64,000 bases of DNA, from assembly GCF_015222005.1 (NCBI RefSeq), contig NZ_JADFFL010000005.1, positions 186,001 through 250,000 of the forward strand. Reading direction: 5' to 3'. The translations under genes were made by a program, and so were the position numbers. Below are positions 1-8,087 of this stretch, in pieces. Below the pieces are notes generated by a model. The model did not search any database, was not told the origin of the DNA, and saw only the letters and a list, made by a program, of their open reading frames with translations. How positions within the stretch are numbered: the first letter of the stretch is position 1; each line of letters begins with the position of its first letter. Origin of the DNA: Mucilaginibacter myungsuensis (GTDB lineage Bacteria > Bacteroidota > Bacteroidia > Sphingobacteriales > Sphingobacteriaceae).

Positions 1-440
1 CTGCGTGCGTCGATCTTAAGTAGTTTTCCCTTTTGCTCAGTTTTGACAAATACATAATGATCCTGATCCGTTGACGGTCGAAGACTGCTGTGTATTGTCC
101 AAAGCCGGTTCACGGCCTTTAAAAATCGAAGGAACTGAACTGGTTTCAGCAAGTAATCGACAACCTGATGTTCAAAACCCTCAATAGCATATTCCTTGTA
201 CGCAGTGGTCATGATGATATGGCTGTCCTTACTGATCAGTTTCAGCATTTCGATCCCGGTAAGGTGAGGCATCTGCACGTCCAAAAAAACAAGGCCGGGT
301 TTCATATCCGTGATCATGGCCAATCCTTTGACAGGATTTGTCGCCGTACCCACCACTCGCAGAAAATGCACCTGGCTGATATGTTGAAGAAGCAGATCTA
401 TCGCGTGCTGCTCATCGTCTATAATAACGCAATCGATCAT
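1..440 (-). CDS. LytTR-type response regulator, 3' part cut by window edge
   Basis: Response regulator that would receive phosphate from the upstream kinase and bind DNA through a LytTR domain. I translated it by hand from the minus strand: it begins MIDCVIIDDEQHAID, with acidic residues DDE for magnesium, the phospho-acceptor in VFLDVQMP near residue 54 and the conserved lysine in LLKPVQ near residue 98. The receiver is complete, and the start of the LytTR domain (DHYVFVKTEQKGKLLKID) is visible before the window ends. Its ATG overlaps the kinase stop as ATGA at 437-440, so the two are translationally coupled. A plus-strand reading frame over the same stretch is a shadow. Confidence 0.9.
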   Translation of the reverse strand, partial: MIDCVIIDDEQHAIDLLLQHISQVHFLRVVGTATNPVKGLAMITDMKPGLVFLDVQMPHLTGIEMLKLISKDSHIIMTTAYKEYAIEGFEHQVVDYLLKPVQFLRFLKAVNRLWTIHSSLRPSTDQDHYVFVKTEQKGKLLKIDAR

Positions 441-1507
441 ACTTGAAATTTTATATGTAAAGTTACACTAAAAGTTAAGCCGGTGTCTGTTATCACAAAG
501 CTACAGCGTTCACCGTAAGTCAGCTTCAGCTGTTGTCTGATGTTTTGCAGGCCGACGCCGTTAGACAGTTCCTTGATCCCTTTGCCTTTCTTGTTCCCGA
601 TCTCAAAAGTAAGTTCGTTGACACTGGTGTTTACCCTGATCAGTAAGGGATGCTCAGGGTCATGCAGATCGCCGTGCTTGAATGCGTTCTCTACCAGTGT
701 GATCAGCACTAGCGGAAGAATACTTATTGACTGGTCATCTATCTGTTCTTCATAGCGGATGTTTAATTGATGGTCGTGACGACGCTGATTGATCTCTATC
801 ACATTCTTCAGGTGTTCAAGTTCATCCATGATATTCACTTTGCCATCAAGACTTTCACTGCTCCCCAAGGCGTAACGCATGATATTAGCCAGCATCAGGA
901 CCGAATCGGCGGTCTCCCTGTCTGTTTTGATGACCTTACCGTAAATAAAGCTTAGCGAGTTAAACAAAAAATGAGGGTTGATCTGGTGTTTTAAAGCACT
1001 AAGTTCCGCCTCGGTCCGTTGCTTCTGCAAGATGATCCTTTCTTTGCTTTTATTTACCCATTCCACCAGCATCGCTACAGAAAGACTGCTCACCATGGTG
1101 AACAGATAAGAAATGAACAGTACCCACCCGATAGAGTGCTCCGATAAACGGTTGCTGCCATTGGTCCTTATATCGCTATCCAAAAGGTAAGTGCCATAGT
1201 CGATCACAAACTTTACAAAAAATGCGAGTACTGTGATGAGTATTGCCCCATGACGGCTGCGCTGCCCATGCATGGTCGGCAGTATAACTAGGAAGATCAG
1301 TACGTAGTGCGTTATTACAGATTCTACAACGAAACTTGCGATGCCAAAGGCAAGTCCATTCTCCCCGGCAAAATTCTTAAGTGTTCGCTCGGGTGTGACC
1401 AGGTAAGAAAGCATAAAGAACGACCCGTAGATGAACAGCGAGAATACCGTGAGTAACAACAATTTCCTGCTGTTCACTCTAAAGAAAGTCGTCAATACTC
1501 TGACCAT
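437..1507 (-). CDS. LytS/YehU-family sensor histidine kinase
   Basis: Membrane sensor kinase of the His_kinase family (PF06580 type), 356 residues. Four hydrophobic segments lie at about residues 15-37, 52-77, 87-109 and 126-150, with no large periplasmic domain. The phospho-acceptor block HQINPHFLFNS spans residues 174-184. The ATP-binding lid follows, with N-box LVENAFKHG near 271-279 and G-box NGVGLQNIRQQL near 316-327. It overlaps the downstream LytTR regulator by four bases, the usual arrangement for this two-component class. The signal sensed cannot be read from the sequence. Confidence 0.92.
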   Translation of the reverse strand: MVRVLTTFFRVNSRKLLLLTVFSLFIYGSFFMLSYLVTPERTLKNFAGENGLAFGIASFVVESVITHYVLIFLVILPTMHGQRSRHGAILITVLAFFVKFVIDYGTYLLDSDIRTNGSNRLSEHSIGWVLFISYLFTMVSSLSVAMLVEWVNKSKERIILQKQRTEAELSALKHQINPHFLFNSLSFIYGKVIKTDRETADSVLMLANIMRYALGSSESLDGKVNIMDELEHLKNVIEINQRRHDHQLNIRYEEQIDDQSISILPLVLITLVENAFKHGDLHDPEHPLLIRVNTSVNELTFEIGNKKGKGIKELSNGVGLQNIRQQLKLTYGERCSFVITDTGLTFSVTLHIKFQV

Positions 1508-1544
1508 GCGATCTGTCGATTAAAGGTGTTGTTAAAGCGGCACC

Positions 1545-1952
1545 TTATTCATATTTGATGAAAGTAGCCATAATTTTCTTCTGTTTGATATCGGTCGAGG
1601 TTGAACTATTGGTGCCGATAACGTTCTTTTTCTTTGTCCGGTTGACCACTCCGGTACCTGTTTGCGAAGTAGTGACAACTTCCTCTGTAAGTACCATGAT
1701 CACACCGTCTGCGCCCTTAGCTTTACCTAACTCGATCACTTTCTGCTGAGCAGACTCCAATGAACCAAACCCTTTGCCAATGTCGGTGGTTCCCATTGTT
1801 GTGAAATTCTTTTTGACATCTTCCTTAGCCAGGTATACATCGACATTTGACGTCGGCGAGTAAGTTTTGCCGAAATACTTCGGTGAAGAACATGCTGCGA
1901 AAAGTCCCATGACCAGGAACGTGATGAGCAAAATTGTTGTTGCCTTTTTCAT
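1545..1952 (-). CDS. Small lipoprotein, function unknown
   Basis: Protein of 135 residues with a lipoprotein signal: a lysine start, a hydrophobic core and lipobox LFAAC, with the lipidated cysteine at about residue 21. The mature part has a pattern SAQQKVIELGKAKGADGVIM that I associate with small envelope lipoproteins which handle an outer-surface or stress-related ligand, but I do not recognise a named family with certainty. It lies 37 bp upstream of the kinase on the same strand and could be co-transcribed with it, perhaps as an accessory sensor. That role is inference. Confidence 0.75.
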   Translation of the reverse strand: MKKATTILLITFLVMGLFAACSSPKYFGKTYSPTSNVDVYLAKEDVKKNFTTMGTTDIGKGFGSLESAQQKVIELGKAKGADGVIMVLTEEVVTTSQTGTGVVNRTKKKNVIGTNSSTSTDIKQKKIMATFIKYE

Positions 1953-2497
1953 TTTAATTCTTTTTTAAATGATTAAATAAATAGCTGTTAAATCTGGATA
2001 TCGAACAGAATTGGCATGACTGCCATACCGATTTATGCGAAATCCTTGAACAAAAGTAGTTTGGGTGCTACTGAAGGAGAATTATATTATGCGAACAGGC
2101 GTTTGCTCTATGTAATCCGGAGAATGTTTCGTGGTTAACAGTTCAATTGGCCTTTAGCAGGTGGAACACGGATCTTAAAGTAAATCAATCCGAATTTTAG
2201 CGGGCTAATGGTTCGAGCGTAAAAAGGAGAATTGCATAATAACGACAAAATACTTGAAAAAGCGCATGCTCCAAAAAGCTAAAGGTGATATTGTCATACA
2301 TTTTACCAATGGTTGCGTGATGAGTTATCCCTTTTGATCCTGCCATCTTTTCATCTTTATTGCAATCGATGCAGGAAATCAGCACTGTATTTATGATATA
2401 TAGCGTCTTACAACAAGATCATAAATTACAGTCGAAATCGAGGCTTCTCCCTAATTGCCTTTGGATCATCGTGATCGAAACATTCCAGACTCAATTC
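1953..2497. other. Intergenic region without a supported gene
   Basis: About 550 bp. The only open frame is 62 codons on the minus strand (2197-2385), without recognisable motifs, and I do not call it. The right end leads into the composite operator described at 2498. Confidence 0.6.
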
Positions 2498-2553
2498 GGC
2501 AATGTATTACCTCAATATGGCAAAATGGAAATGTGATATGGTACAGACCTTTG
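2498..2553 (+). promoter_or_regulatory. Composite operator-promoter A (21-bp direct repeat + TTTG)
   Basis: GGCAA half-sites start at 2498 and 2519, 21 bp apart. A TTTG element starts at 2550, 31 bp after the second half-site, and the ATG of the NTF2-like gene is 28 bp further on. The -7 element reads GACCTTTG, weak against TAnnTTTG, which fits a promoter that needs an activator. The same layout recurs at 4151, 5850, 6695 and 8993. Confidence 0.75.
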
Positions 2554-2577
2554 TGTTAACAACAAAGCATAAATATC

Positions 2578-3054
2578 ATGGCTAACGAAAATAACAACAA
2601 CGAACTGACGCTAAAGATCTATAAAGCGTTCGCAAACAATGATTTGGCGCAATGGAATGGCGTGATCCACCCGGATGTGAAACTAAATAGCCCGGCCGGT
2701 CGCGGCTTAGCAGGAATAGAAACGCTTAAGTCATTTGCCGGAGCCTTTCACGCGGCTTTTCGTCCAACCGTCGACCTGATCGATCATTATGTCGCCGGTG
2801 ATAGAGGCCTGGTAACGGTCAACCTGCACTGGAAACACGATGGTGAGGAATTTTAAGGGATCAAGCCAAGCGGTCAGGGCGGTACTTCTGTAGAAACTTT
2901 CCTGCTACGTATTGAGAACGGTTTAGTGACCCATTGGGACACCGCCGATAACTCGCTTGATCTGGCCAACTACCTTTTCAGCGAAGGTTATGAACTGCCA
3001 AAAGAAGTAAAGCCTGCTGCGCTGATCGAGGGACCGAACATCCACGGCAGATAA
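2578..3054 (+). pseudogene. NTF2/SnoaL-like protein interrupted by an in-frame stop
   Basis: The reading frame starts with ATG at 2578 and encodes a nuclear-transport-factor-2-like (SnoaL) fold: helix IYKAFANNDLAQW, then VIHPDVKLNSPAGRGLAG and later strand GLVTVNLHWKHDGEEF. A TAA at 2854-2856 stops translation after 92 residues. The same frame then continues without another stop to 3054, giving the expected C-terminal strands (VETFLLRIENGLVTHWDTAD). The full product would be 158 residues, normal for the family. A single base change explains the break. Stop-codon readthrough or a sequencing error are the alternatives. It carries operator A and precedes the AraC gene. Confidence 0.8.
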
Positions 3055-3071
3055 GTTTAGGAAATGTAAAT

Positions 3072-3103
3072 ATTAACCTGCGAGCAAAATATTCAAGGTT
3101 AAT
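3072..3103. promoter_or_regulatory. Inverted repeat upstream of the AraC gene
   Basis: ATTAACCT at 3072-3079 and AGGTTAAT at 3096-3103 form a perfect 8-bp inverted repeat with a 16-nt spacer, ending 18 bp before the AraC start. It may be an operator controlling this regulator, or the weak terminator of the broken gene before it. Confidence 0.4.
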
Positions 3104-3121
3104 GCTTTAAATTTATGAATC

Positions 3122-4045
3122 ATGAAAAAGGAAAGAACAGCTACAGTAAACATGAGAACACTCTCGGATATCCACCGGGACCATGGTTTACCTGTTCCGG
3201 CACATCCGCTGATCAGCCTGATCGACTGGCCGAAACATCAGATACCCAAGAACAATTTCTCCGGCGCTGTTGTCTCGGGATTTTACCGCATTACCTTAAA
3301 TATTGGTATGAGTGGTAAGTCCAAATACGGGCAGGGACATTACGATTATTCTGAAGGCGGCATGACCTTCGTTGCACCTACGCAGGTCATCAGCCCTTGC
3401 GTTTACGATGTGGCAGATAACTGGTCGATGTATACGCTGCTGATCCATCCGGATTTTCTGTGGAATTACCCGGTCGCCAAAACCATCAAACAATACGGTT
3501 TTTTCTCGTACAATACGAATGAGGCACTCCACCTGTCCGATAAAGAAAGAAATACGATCATCCAAATTTTCCAGAATATAGAAGATGAACTGAACAGCCG
3601 GATCGACGAGGTCAGCCAGGATGTGGTCATCGCGCAGATCGAATTGTTGCTGAACTATGCGAACCGATTTTACAAGCGGCAGTTCATCACGAGAAAGGTT
3701 GTCAACAATGATCTGCTGCAAAAAATGGATGACATATTGGACGGTTACCTGAGCGGTGATAAAACTTTCAGTGACGGCATACCGACCGTACATTTCCTCG
3801 CCGAACAACTGAATGTTTCACCGAGCTATCTAAGCGACATGGTACGTTCGGTCACCGGGCAAAGTGCATTAGGGGTGATCCATCAGAAGATCATTGAAAA
3901 AGCCAAAGAAAAGCTTTCCACTACCATTATGACAGTAAGTGAAGTGGCCTACGAGTTGGGTTTCGGGCATCCCTCATCATTTACCAAACTGTTCAAAGCA
4001 AAAACGAACCTGTCGCCGCTGGAGTTCAGGAAATCGTTCAACTAA
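3122..4045 (+). CDS. AraC-family transcriptional regulator
   Basis: Protein of 307 residues with an N-terminal cupin-like sensing domain (HYDYSEGGMTFVAPTQ, about 75-90) and a C-terminal pair of helix-turn-helix motifs (VHFLAEQLNVSPSYLSDMV near 222-240 and TVSEVAYELGFGHPSSFTKL near 271-290, ending in TNLSPLEFRKSF). The family usually binds direct repeats spaced by two helical turns. Five such sites occur at the promoters around this gene, so I infer that it is their regulator, probably an activator. A close paralogue lies at 63002-63919 on the opposite strand (shared PAHPLI, YGQG-YDF/Y-EG, KQYGFFSY-NEALHLS-KER). Confidence 0.93.
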   Translation: MKKERTATVNMRTLSDIHRDHGLPVPAHPLISLIDWPKHQIPKNNFSGAVVSGFYRITLNIGMSGKSKYGQGHYDYSEGGMTFVAPTQVISPCVYDVADNWSMYTLLIHPDFLWNYPVAKTIKQYGFFSYNTNEALHLSDKERNTIIQIFQNIEDELNSRIDEVSQDVVIAQIELLLNYANRFYKRQFITRKVVNNDLLQKMDDILDGYLSGDKTFSDGIPTVHFLAEQLNVSPSYLSDMVRSVTGQSALGVIHQKIIEKAKEKLSTTIMTVSEVAYELGFGHPSSFTKLFKAKTNLSPLEFRKSFN

Positions 4046-4088
4046 AGATCAGCCTATTTTCAGACTAATCATAGATGCTTTGCATCGC

Positions 4089-4119
4089 AAGCCTTTGGGA
4101 TCAGGGATCTCAAAGGCTT
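4089..4119 (+). terminator. Hairpin after the AraC gene
   Basis: AAGCCTTTG (4089-4097) pairs with CAAAGGCTT (4111-4119), continued by a G-T pair and GATC/GATC, closing on a three-base loop. A short T-rich stretch follows. The core is nearly the same as the hairpin at 6645-6685, which also sits just before a copy of the composite operator. Confidence 0.6.
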
Positions 4120-4150
4120 TGTTATTTGAGAATTAGCGTAAAACTATTTC

Positions 4151-4205
4151 GGCAAAGCAATACCGCAATACGGCAAAATGCCGCTCAACATGTTTCTTCA
4201 ATTTG
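4151..4205 (+). promoter_or_regulatory. Composite operator-promoter B upstream of the MFS gene
   Basis: GGCAA half-sites start at 4151 and 4172, again 21 bp apart. TTTG is at 4202-4205, 30 bp after the second half-site. The TTG codon at 4203, a formally possible start for the exporter, lies inside this promoter element, so translation most likely begins at the ATG at 4233. Confidence 0.72.
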
Positions 4206-4232
4206 GCGTCCATAAATCAAAATGATGACCAA

Positions 4233-5810
4233 ATGATCACGAATGCTAAAAGTAACGCTCCTGAAGCTATACAATTACCAGATCCACGCGGGATCTATGT
4301 CCTGATCTCCGTTTGTTGCGTAGCCATTGCCACGCCTTTTTGTTTCACTGGCATCGCCGTAGGGCTGCCCACGATCAGCCGGGCACTTGGCGGCACGCCG
4401 CTACAACTGAACTGGGCGATCAACTCCTTTTTGCTGACCTTCGGCAGCACGCTGATGGCTGCCGGTGCACTCGCTGATAATTACGGACGTAAACGGCTGT
4501 TATTGTCAGGACTGGGCATATTTGGCTTATTCTCTATCTGCCTTTCGTTTTTCGTTGACATCGTGTCGTTCGATATCCTCCGGGCCATGCAGGGCCTTGG
4601 CGCGGCAGCCGCGTTCGCAGGGGGATTTGCTTCCCTGGCACAGGAGTTCGACGGCGCAGCCCGTTTACGGGCGTTCAGTATCGTCGGTACCAATTTTGGT
4701 ATCGGGCTGGCCTTCGGTCCGGTAGCAGCAGGCTGGCTGATCGCCCATTTCGGATGGCAAGCCATCTTTGTGCTGGTATTGCTGCTTTCAGCAACAGCGC
4801 TGCTGTTCGCAGCGGTTTTCATGCGGGAGTCACGTGATCCAGATGCTTCCGGCCTGGACTGGAAGGGCGCGATCAGTTTTACACTCGCGCTTTCTGCCTT
4901 CACTTTCGGTATCATTCAGGGGCCGGAAAGCGGCTGGTCGCATCCGCTTGTGATCTGTTTGCTGGCCGGTTCGGTTTTGCTGTTCGGCTTGTTCGTACTG
5001 GTCGAACGCGTGGCAAAACGCCCGATGCTTGACCTGTCCTTATTCCTGTTTCCCCGTTTCGTCGGTGCCCAACTGCTGGCGATCGCACCCTCATTTGCGT
5101 TCGTCGCCTTGCTGGTCATGCTTCCGGTACGTTTTGTCGGTATCCAGGGCATGTCCGAATTAGCCGCCGGGCAATTGATGGTCGCCTTATCCGCACCGTT
5201 CCTGATCCTTCCTATCATTGCGGGCTTGATGACCCGTTGGTTCGCCCCGGCGACCATCTGCGGGGCGGGCCTTGCTCTGTCAGCCGCAGGCTTATACTGG
5301 CTGAGCCGTTATACTATCGCTACTGCCCCGGTTGCACTAATTGGTCCCTTGCTGACCATCGGTGTCGGCATCAGCCTGCCATGGGGACTGATGGACGGCC
5401 TTGCCGTCAGCGTGGTACCCAAAGAACGTGCGGGAATGGCGACAGGTATTTTCAGTACCTCACGCGTCGCTGGTGAAGGTGTCGCACTGGCGATCGTCAC
5501 GGCACTGCTTTCTGCGCTGATCAGGACCAACCTGAGTCCGGTCGCAGGCAGTAAAGCCGGCGCTGTAGCGCAGCGCCTGGTCACCGGAGACCTTAAAGCG
5601 GCCTCTGAAATTGCAGCATCCGTTCAGAGGGAAACATTGCTGCAGGGCTATAATAACGGATTTACAGCCACGCTTTGGTTCCTCAGCGGCATCACTGCGC
5701 TAACTGCGCTGATCGTCTTTCTGTTCCTGGGCAGAAGCCATGAAATTGTAGACGACATTGAGCACGAAGCGGACGAAGCAGCGCATCACAACCCGCGACC
5801 CGGCGAATAA
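4233..5810 (+). CDS. MFS drug/metabolite exporter, DHA2 (EmrB/QacA) type
   Basis: Integral inner-membrane exporter, 525 residues from the ATG at 4233, with about 14 hydrophobic segments as expected for the proton-driven DHA2 family. Visible motifs are the loop 2-3 motif GALADNYGRKRLLLSG (motif A) and a repeated glycine-rich pattern in segment 5 (GLAFGPVAAGWLIAHFGW). The frame is open back to a TTG at 4203, but that codon overlaps the promoter element. Its promoter carries operator B, tying efflux to the neighbouring reductases. The substrate is unknown; toxic electrophiles or xenobiotics handled by the reductases are an inference. Confidence 0.92.
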   Translation: MITNAKSNAPEAIQLPDPRGIYVLISVCCVAIATPFCFTGIAVGLPTISRALGGTPLQLNWAINSFLLTFGSTLMAAGALADNYGRKRLLLSGLGIFGLFSICLSFFVDIVSFDILRAMQGLGAAAAFAGGFASLAQEFDGAARLRAFSIVGTNFGIGLAFGPVAAGWLIAHFGWQAIFVLVLLLSATALLFAAVFMRESRDPDASGLDWKGAISFTLALSAFTFGIIQGPESGWSHPLVICLLAGSVLLFGLFVLVERVAKRPMLDLSLFLFPRFVGAQLLAIAPSFAFVALLVMLPVRFVGIQGMSELAAGQLMVALSAPFLILPIIAGLMTRWFAPATICGAGLALSAAGLYWLSRYTIATAPVALIGPLLTIGVGISLPWGLMDGLAVSVVPKERAGMATGIFSTSRVAGEGVALAIVTALLSALIRTNLSPVAGSKAGAVAQRLVTGDLKAASEIAASVQRETLLQGYNNGFTATLWFLSGITALTALIVFLFLGRSHEIVDDIEHEADEAAHHNPRPGE

Positions 5811-5849
5811 ATGTCTTGATGACCATGTGATTACAAAACTGAAAAAAAT

Positions 5850-5905
5850 GGCAAAGTAATACCCAAAAATGGCAAAATCGGAAAAGTGATACTTCCTGAC
5901 CTTTG
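5850..5905 (+). promoter_or_regulatory. Composite operator-promoter C
   Basis: GGCAA half-sites start at 5850 and 5871 (21 bp apart). TTTG starts at 5902, 31 bp after the second. The reductase ATG is 26 bp beyond the TTTG start. The -7 element reads GACCTTTG, the same eight bases as at operator A. Confidence 0.75.
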
Positions 5906-5927
5906 ACATTACATAAAAAGAAAGAAA

Positions 5928-6626
5928 ATGAAAATCGGAATTTTGAATACCGGGAATATCGGCTCAAGGCTTGCAAGAGCCTGGGTTGCCGCCGGACACG
6001 AATTGGTTATCGCGAAAGACAGCGACTATTGGGACCTTGAGCCATTATTGAAAGAACTTGGAGCGAAGGCGCGCTACGGAACGATACGCGAAGCTGCGGA
6101 ATTCGGCGACGTATTGTTATTCTCTGTTTACTGGCCACGTGCTGAGGGCGTACTGGAAGCAGTGGGTAATGCAGCGGACGGAAAGATCGTGATCGAGACC
6201 ATGAACCCGCTGGGTGTTACCGAGGAATTTGTACACTACCATGATCTGGAGTTCATGAAGAACAGTTCGACCACTGAGTTTCTACAATCCAAGTTACCCA
6301 AAGCGAAAGTGGTCAAAGCATTCAACGTTCTGCCAGCGCCTACGCTTGAGCCGGCAGCCTGGGCGGATAACGCAATAAAGCCTAATATATTCTACGCAGG
6401 TGATGATGCGGAAGCGGGAAAGATCACCCGTGGCCTGATCGAAGATGCAGGTTTTACACCGCTGAATACCGGCGGGTTAAAGTCAGCTAGAGCCATTGAA
6501 CAGCTGGGTGTGCTCGTGCATCACGTTGCCAACCATGAATATGACGGCGATGCCACACTTGTTCGCCTAGGGGTCTCAGTGATCCAGGCTAACCCGGGAC
6601 CGATCTTCCGCGAAGGACTGGTATAA
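5928..6626 (+). CDS. NADP-binding oxidoreductase, F420/NADP-reductase-like fold
   Basis: Protein of 232 residues with an N-terminal Rossmann motif (MKIGILNTGNIGSRLARAW, glycines at about 4, 9 and 12) and the layout of the F420-dependent NADP oxidoreductase superfamily: VIETMNPLG after strand 5, KVVKAFNVLP around residue 125, and a C-terminal helical part. Bacteroidota generally lack F420, so the name reflects fold only; NADPH-dependent reduction of a small substrate is more likely. It is the first gene after operator C. A second, longer member of the family lies at 8146. Confidence 0.85.
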   Translation: MKIGILNTGNIGSRLARAWVAAGHELVIAKDSDYWDLEPLLKELGAKARYGTIREAAEFGDVLLFSVYWPRAEGVLEAVGNAADGKIVIETMNPLGVTEEFVHYHDLEFMKNSSTTEFLQSKLPKAKVVKAFNVLPAPTLEPAAWADNAIKPNIFYAGDDAEAGKITRGLIEDAGFTPLNTGGLKSARAIEQLGVLVHHVANHEYDGDATLVRLGVSVIQANPGPIFREGLV

Positions 6627-6644
6627 GCACGGCTAATAATTATC

Positions 6645-6685
6645 ATACGACAAAGCCTTTGAGTACCTCAAAGGCTTTGTCGTAT
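6645..6685. terminator. Perfect 19-bp hairpin with 3-base loop
   Basis: Arms 6645-6663 and 6667-6685 are perfectly complementary (core CAAAGCCTTTGAG) around the loop TAC. It follows the reductase gene and probably ends its transcript, although no clear T-tract follows. Its core matches the hairpin at 4089. Confidence 0.65.
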
Positions 6686-6694
6686 ACGGAACTT

Positions 6695-6750
6695 GGCAAT
6701 GAAAACCCTATAAACGGCAAAGAAATATCCGTCACCGTTCCCAAGATTTG
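6695..6750 (+). promoter_or_regulatory. Composite operator-promoter D, orphan
   Basis: Half-sites start at 6695 and 6716 (21 bp apart), with TTTG at 6747, 31 bp later. This is the exact geometry of copies A, C and E, but no plus-strand gene follows. The next 450 bp are covered by the minus-strand HxlR gene. It looks like a promoter whose gene was lost or displaced. Confidence 0.65.
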
Positions 6751-6819
6751 TATTCGTTGTCAGGATGGCGCAGATTCCGTCGTCTCGTCCCGATGATCTT
6801 ATTTGCTCAGCAAAAAGTG

Positions 6820-7197
6820 CTATACCTGAGCGACCGTTCTTTGAGCATTTTCCTGGCCTTCCCGCAACACGAAATCGCGATGTGTTTTGCCCCAATCCGA
6901 CAGGTCATATATGAGGTTTTGCAATGACCAACCATATTCTGTCAAGTTATATTTAACAGATACAGGTGTCGTATCCAAAACAGTGCGTTTAACGAGCTTA
7001 TTCTCCTCCAGGTCCTTCAGTTCTTTACTTAACTGCTTGTTGGAGATGCCGTGCAGGTCATTCAGGATCTCTGAAAACCGGCGATCATTGTAATAACACA
7101 TAGAGGAAATGATGGATATTTTCCATTTTCCGTTGAGTACATCCATTGCATCGTGGATGGCAAGGATGTCGCGTTTGTGGCAAATTTCTTCTGTCAT
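6820..7197 (-). CDS. HxlR-family transcriptional regulator
   Basis: Winged helix-turn-helix regulator of 125 residues. The family signature is clear: MDVLNGKWKISIISSM near the N-terminus, RRFSEILNDLHGISNKQLSKELKDLEENKLVKR in the recognition part, and LTEYGWSLQNLIYDLSDWG at the end. It is transcribed away from the SDR gene at 7301, and a 9-bp inverted repeat lies between them, the standard setting in which an HxlR protein controls its neighbour and itself. Some family members sense quinones or aldehydes through a cysteine. Cysteines are present here near the N-terminus (EICHKRD) and mid-protein (SSMCYY), but their role is unknown. Confidence 0.92.
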   Translation of the reverse strand: MTEEICHKRDILAIHDAMDVLNGKWKISIISSMCYYNDRRFSEILNDLHGISNKQLSKELKDLEENKLVKRTVLDTTPVSVKYNLTEYGWSLQNLIYDLSDWGKTHRDFVLREGQENAQRTVAQV

Positions 7198-7223
7198 AAG
7201 TTACTTGGTTACCTCAAATATAC

Positions 7224-7248
7224 CGTTACTTTAAGCTACAAAGTAACG
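7224..7248. promoter_or_regulatory. Inverted-repeat operator between HxlR and SDR genes
   Basis: CGTTACTTT (7224-7232) and AAAGTAACG (7240-7248) form a perfect 9-bp inverted repeat with a 7-nt spacer. It sits just upstream of the SDR promoter element TATGTTTG (7268-7275). GTTAC cores also recur in the tandem operator next to the second HxlR gene at 62045-62101. Confidence 0.65.
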
Positions 7249-7267
7249 AAAATAAATCGACTACCCC

Positions 7268-7275
7268 TATGTTTG
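7268..7275 (+). promoter_or_regulatory. Bacteroidota -7 element for the SDR gene
   Basis: TATGTTTG matches the TAnnTTTG consensus. It lies 26 bp before the SDR ATG. No good -33 TTG is present: that position is taken by the HxlR inverted repeat. Confidence 0.6.
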
Positions 7276-7300
7276 CATCACAAAATTAATATTTAAGAAA

Positions 7301-8044
7301 ATGAGTTTACAAAACAAAAATGTAGTAATAACAGGTGGCAGTCAGGGAATTGGCTTAGCTACCGCTAAACAATTTATTCAGCAAGGTGCCAATGTATGGA
7401 TCACCGGCAGAAATGCAGATAACCTTCAGAAAGCGGCTGATGAGATCGGCAGTGCAAAACTGAAAACAGTGGTATCGGACACCTCAAAATTCGAAGGTAT
7501 CGCTGCTTTGGAAAAAGCAGTAGCGGAAAGTGGTCAGAAGATTGACGTTCTTTTCCTGAACGCCGGTGTTGCGACCTTCGCGCCGATCGAGCATGTTACC
7601 GAAGCAGATTTTGACCTGCAATTCAACACCAACGTGAAAGGACATTTCTTTACGCTGCAAAAGCTGACCCCGCATTTAGCTGAGGGCGCATCGATCACTT
7701 TCACTTCTTCAGGTGTAGCTACAGGTTCTGCGATCGCCACCGCTGTTTATTCAGCCACCAAGGCTGCTTTAAACAAGATCGCAGACGTTGCCCTGAATGA
7801 GCTTGCCCCAAGAAAGATACGCGTGAATATCGTTAGTCCCGGCCCGATCGCAACACCTGGTCTGGATTCAGTAGCACCGCCGGAAGCGCAGGCGTATTTA
7901 GCGTCGACCACTGCTTTACAGCGTGTGGGTACTGCTGATGAGATCGCTGGTGCTGTTGTATTCCTGGCAAGCGACGCTGCCGGTTACATCAACGGTGCCG
8001 ATATCGCCATCGACGGTGGTTTTATCCAGTACCACCTGAAATAA
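7301..8044 (+). CDS. Short-chain dehydrogenase/reductase (SDR)
   Basis: Classical SDR of 247 residues, probably NADP(H)-dependent. Seen in order: cofactor motif TGGSQGIG (about 11-18), arginine after strand 2 (WITGRN, common in NADP users), LNAG near 86-89, catalytic serine in FTSSG, and catalytic YSATK at about 150-154. The C-terminal block RVGTADEIAGAVVFLASD and DGGF is complete. The substrate is not defined by the sequence. It is divergent from the HxlR gene and probably under its control. Confidence 0.93.
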   Translation: MSLQNKNVVITGGSQGIGLATAKQFIQQGANVWITGRNADNLQKAADEIGSAKLKTVVSDTSKFEGIAALEKAVAESGQKIDVLFLNAGVATFAPIEHVTEADFDLQFNTNVKGHFFTLQKLTPHLAEGASITFTSSGVATGSAIATAVYSATKAALNKIADVALNELAPRKIRVNIVSPGPIATPGLDSVAPPEAQAYLASTTALQRVGTADEIAGAVVFLASDAAGYINGADIAIDGGFIQYHLK

Positions 8045-8087
8045 GCAAAAGTATATCCTTAAATACCCCTTTTAACAAAGCGTAAAT

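Noticed and set aside
168-446. 92-codon plus-strand frame over the response-regulator gene
   Set aside because: It is antisense to a clear receiver domain on the minus strand.
2197-2385. 62-codon open frame on the minus strand between the lipoprotein and the NTF2-like gene
   Set aside because: No recognisable motif, no promoter or ribosome site, and it reads like random translation of an intergenic region.
3296-3808. 170-codon minus-strand frame inside the AraC gene
   Set aside because: It is a shadow of the AraC coding sequence, with no protein-like pattern.
5928-6626. True coenzyme F420-dependent activity
   Set aside because: The similarity is to the fold only. The organism group generally does not make F420, and no F420 genes are in the window.
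6765-6913. Short plus-strand frame after orphan operator D
   Set aside because: It lies largely antisense to the HxlR gene, starts only 18 bp from the TTTG element, and its residues look random.
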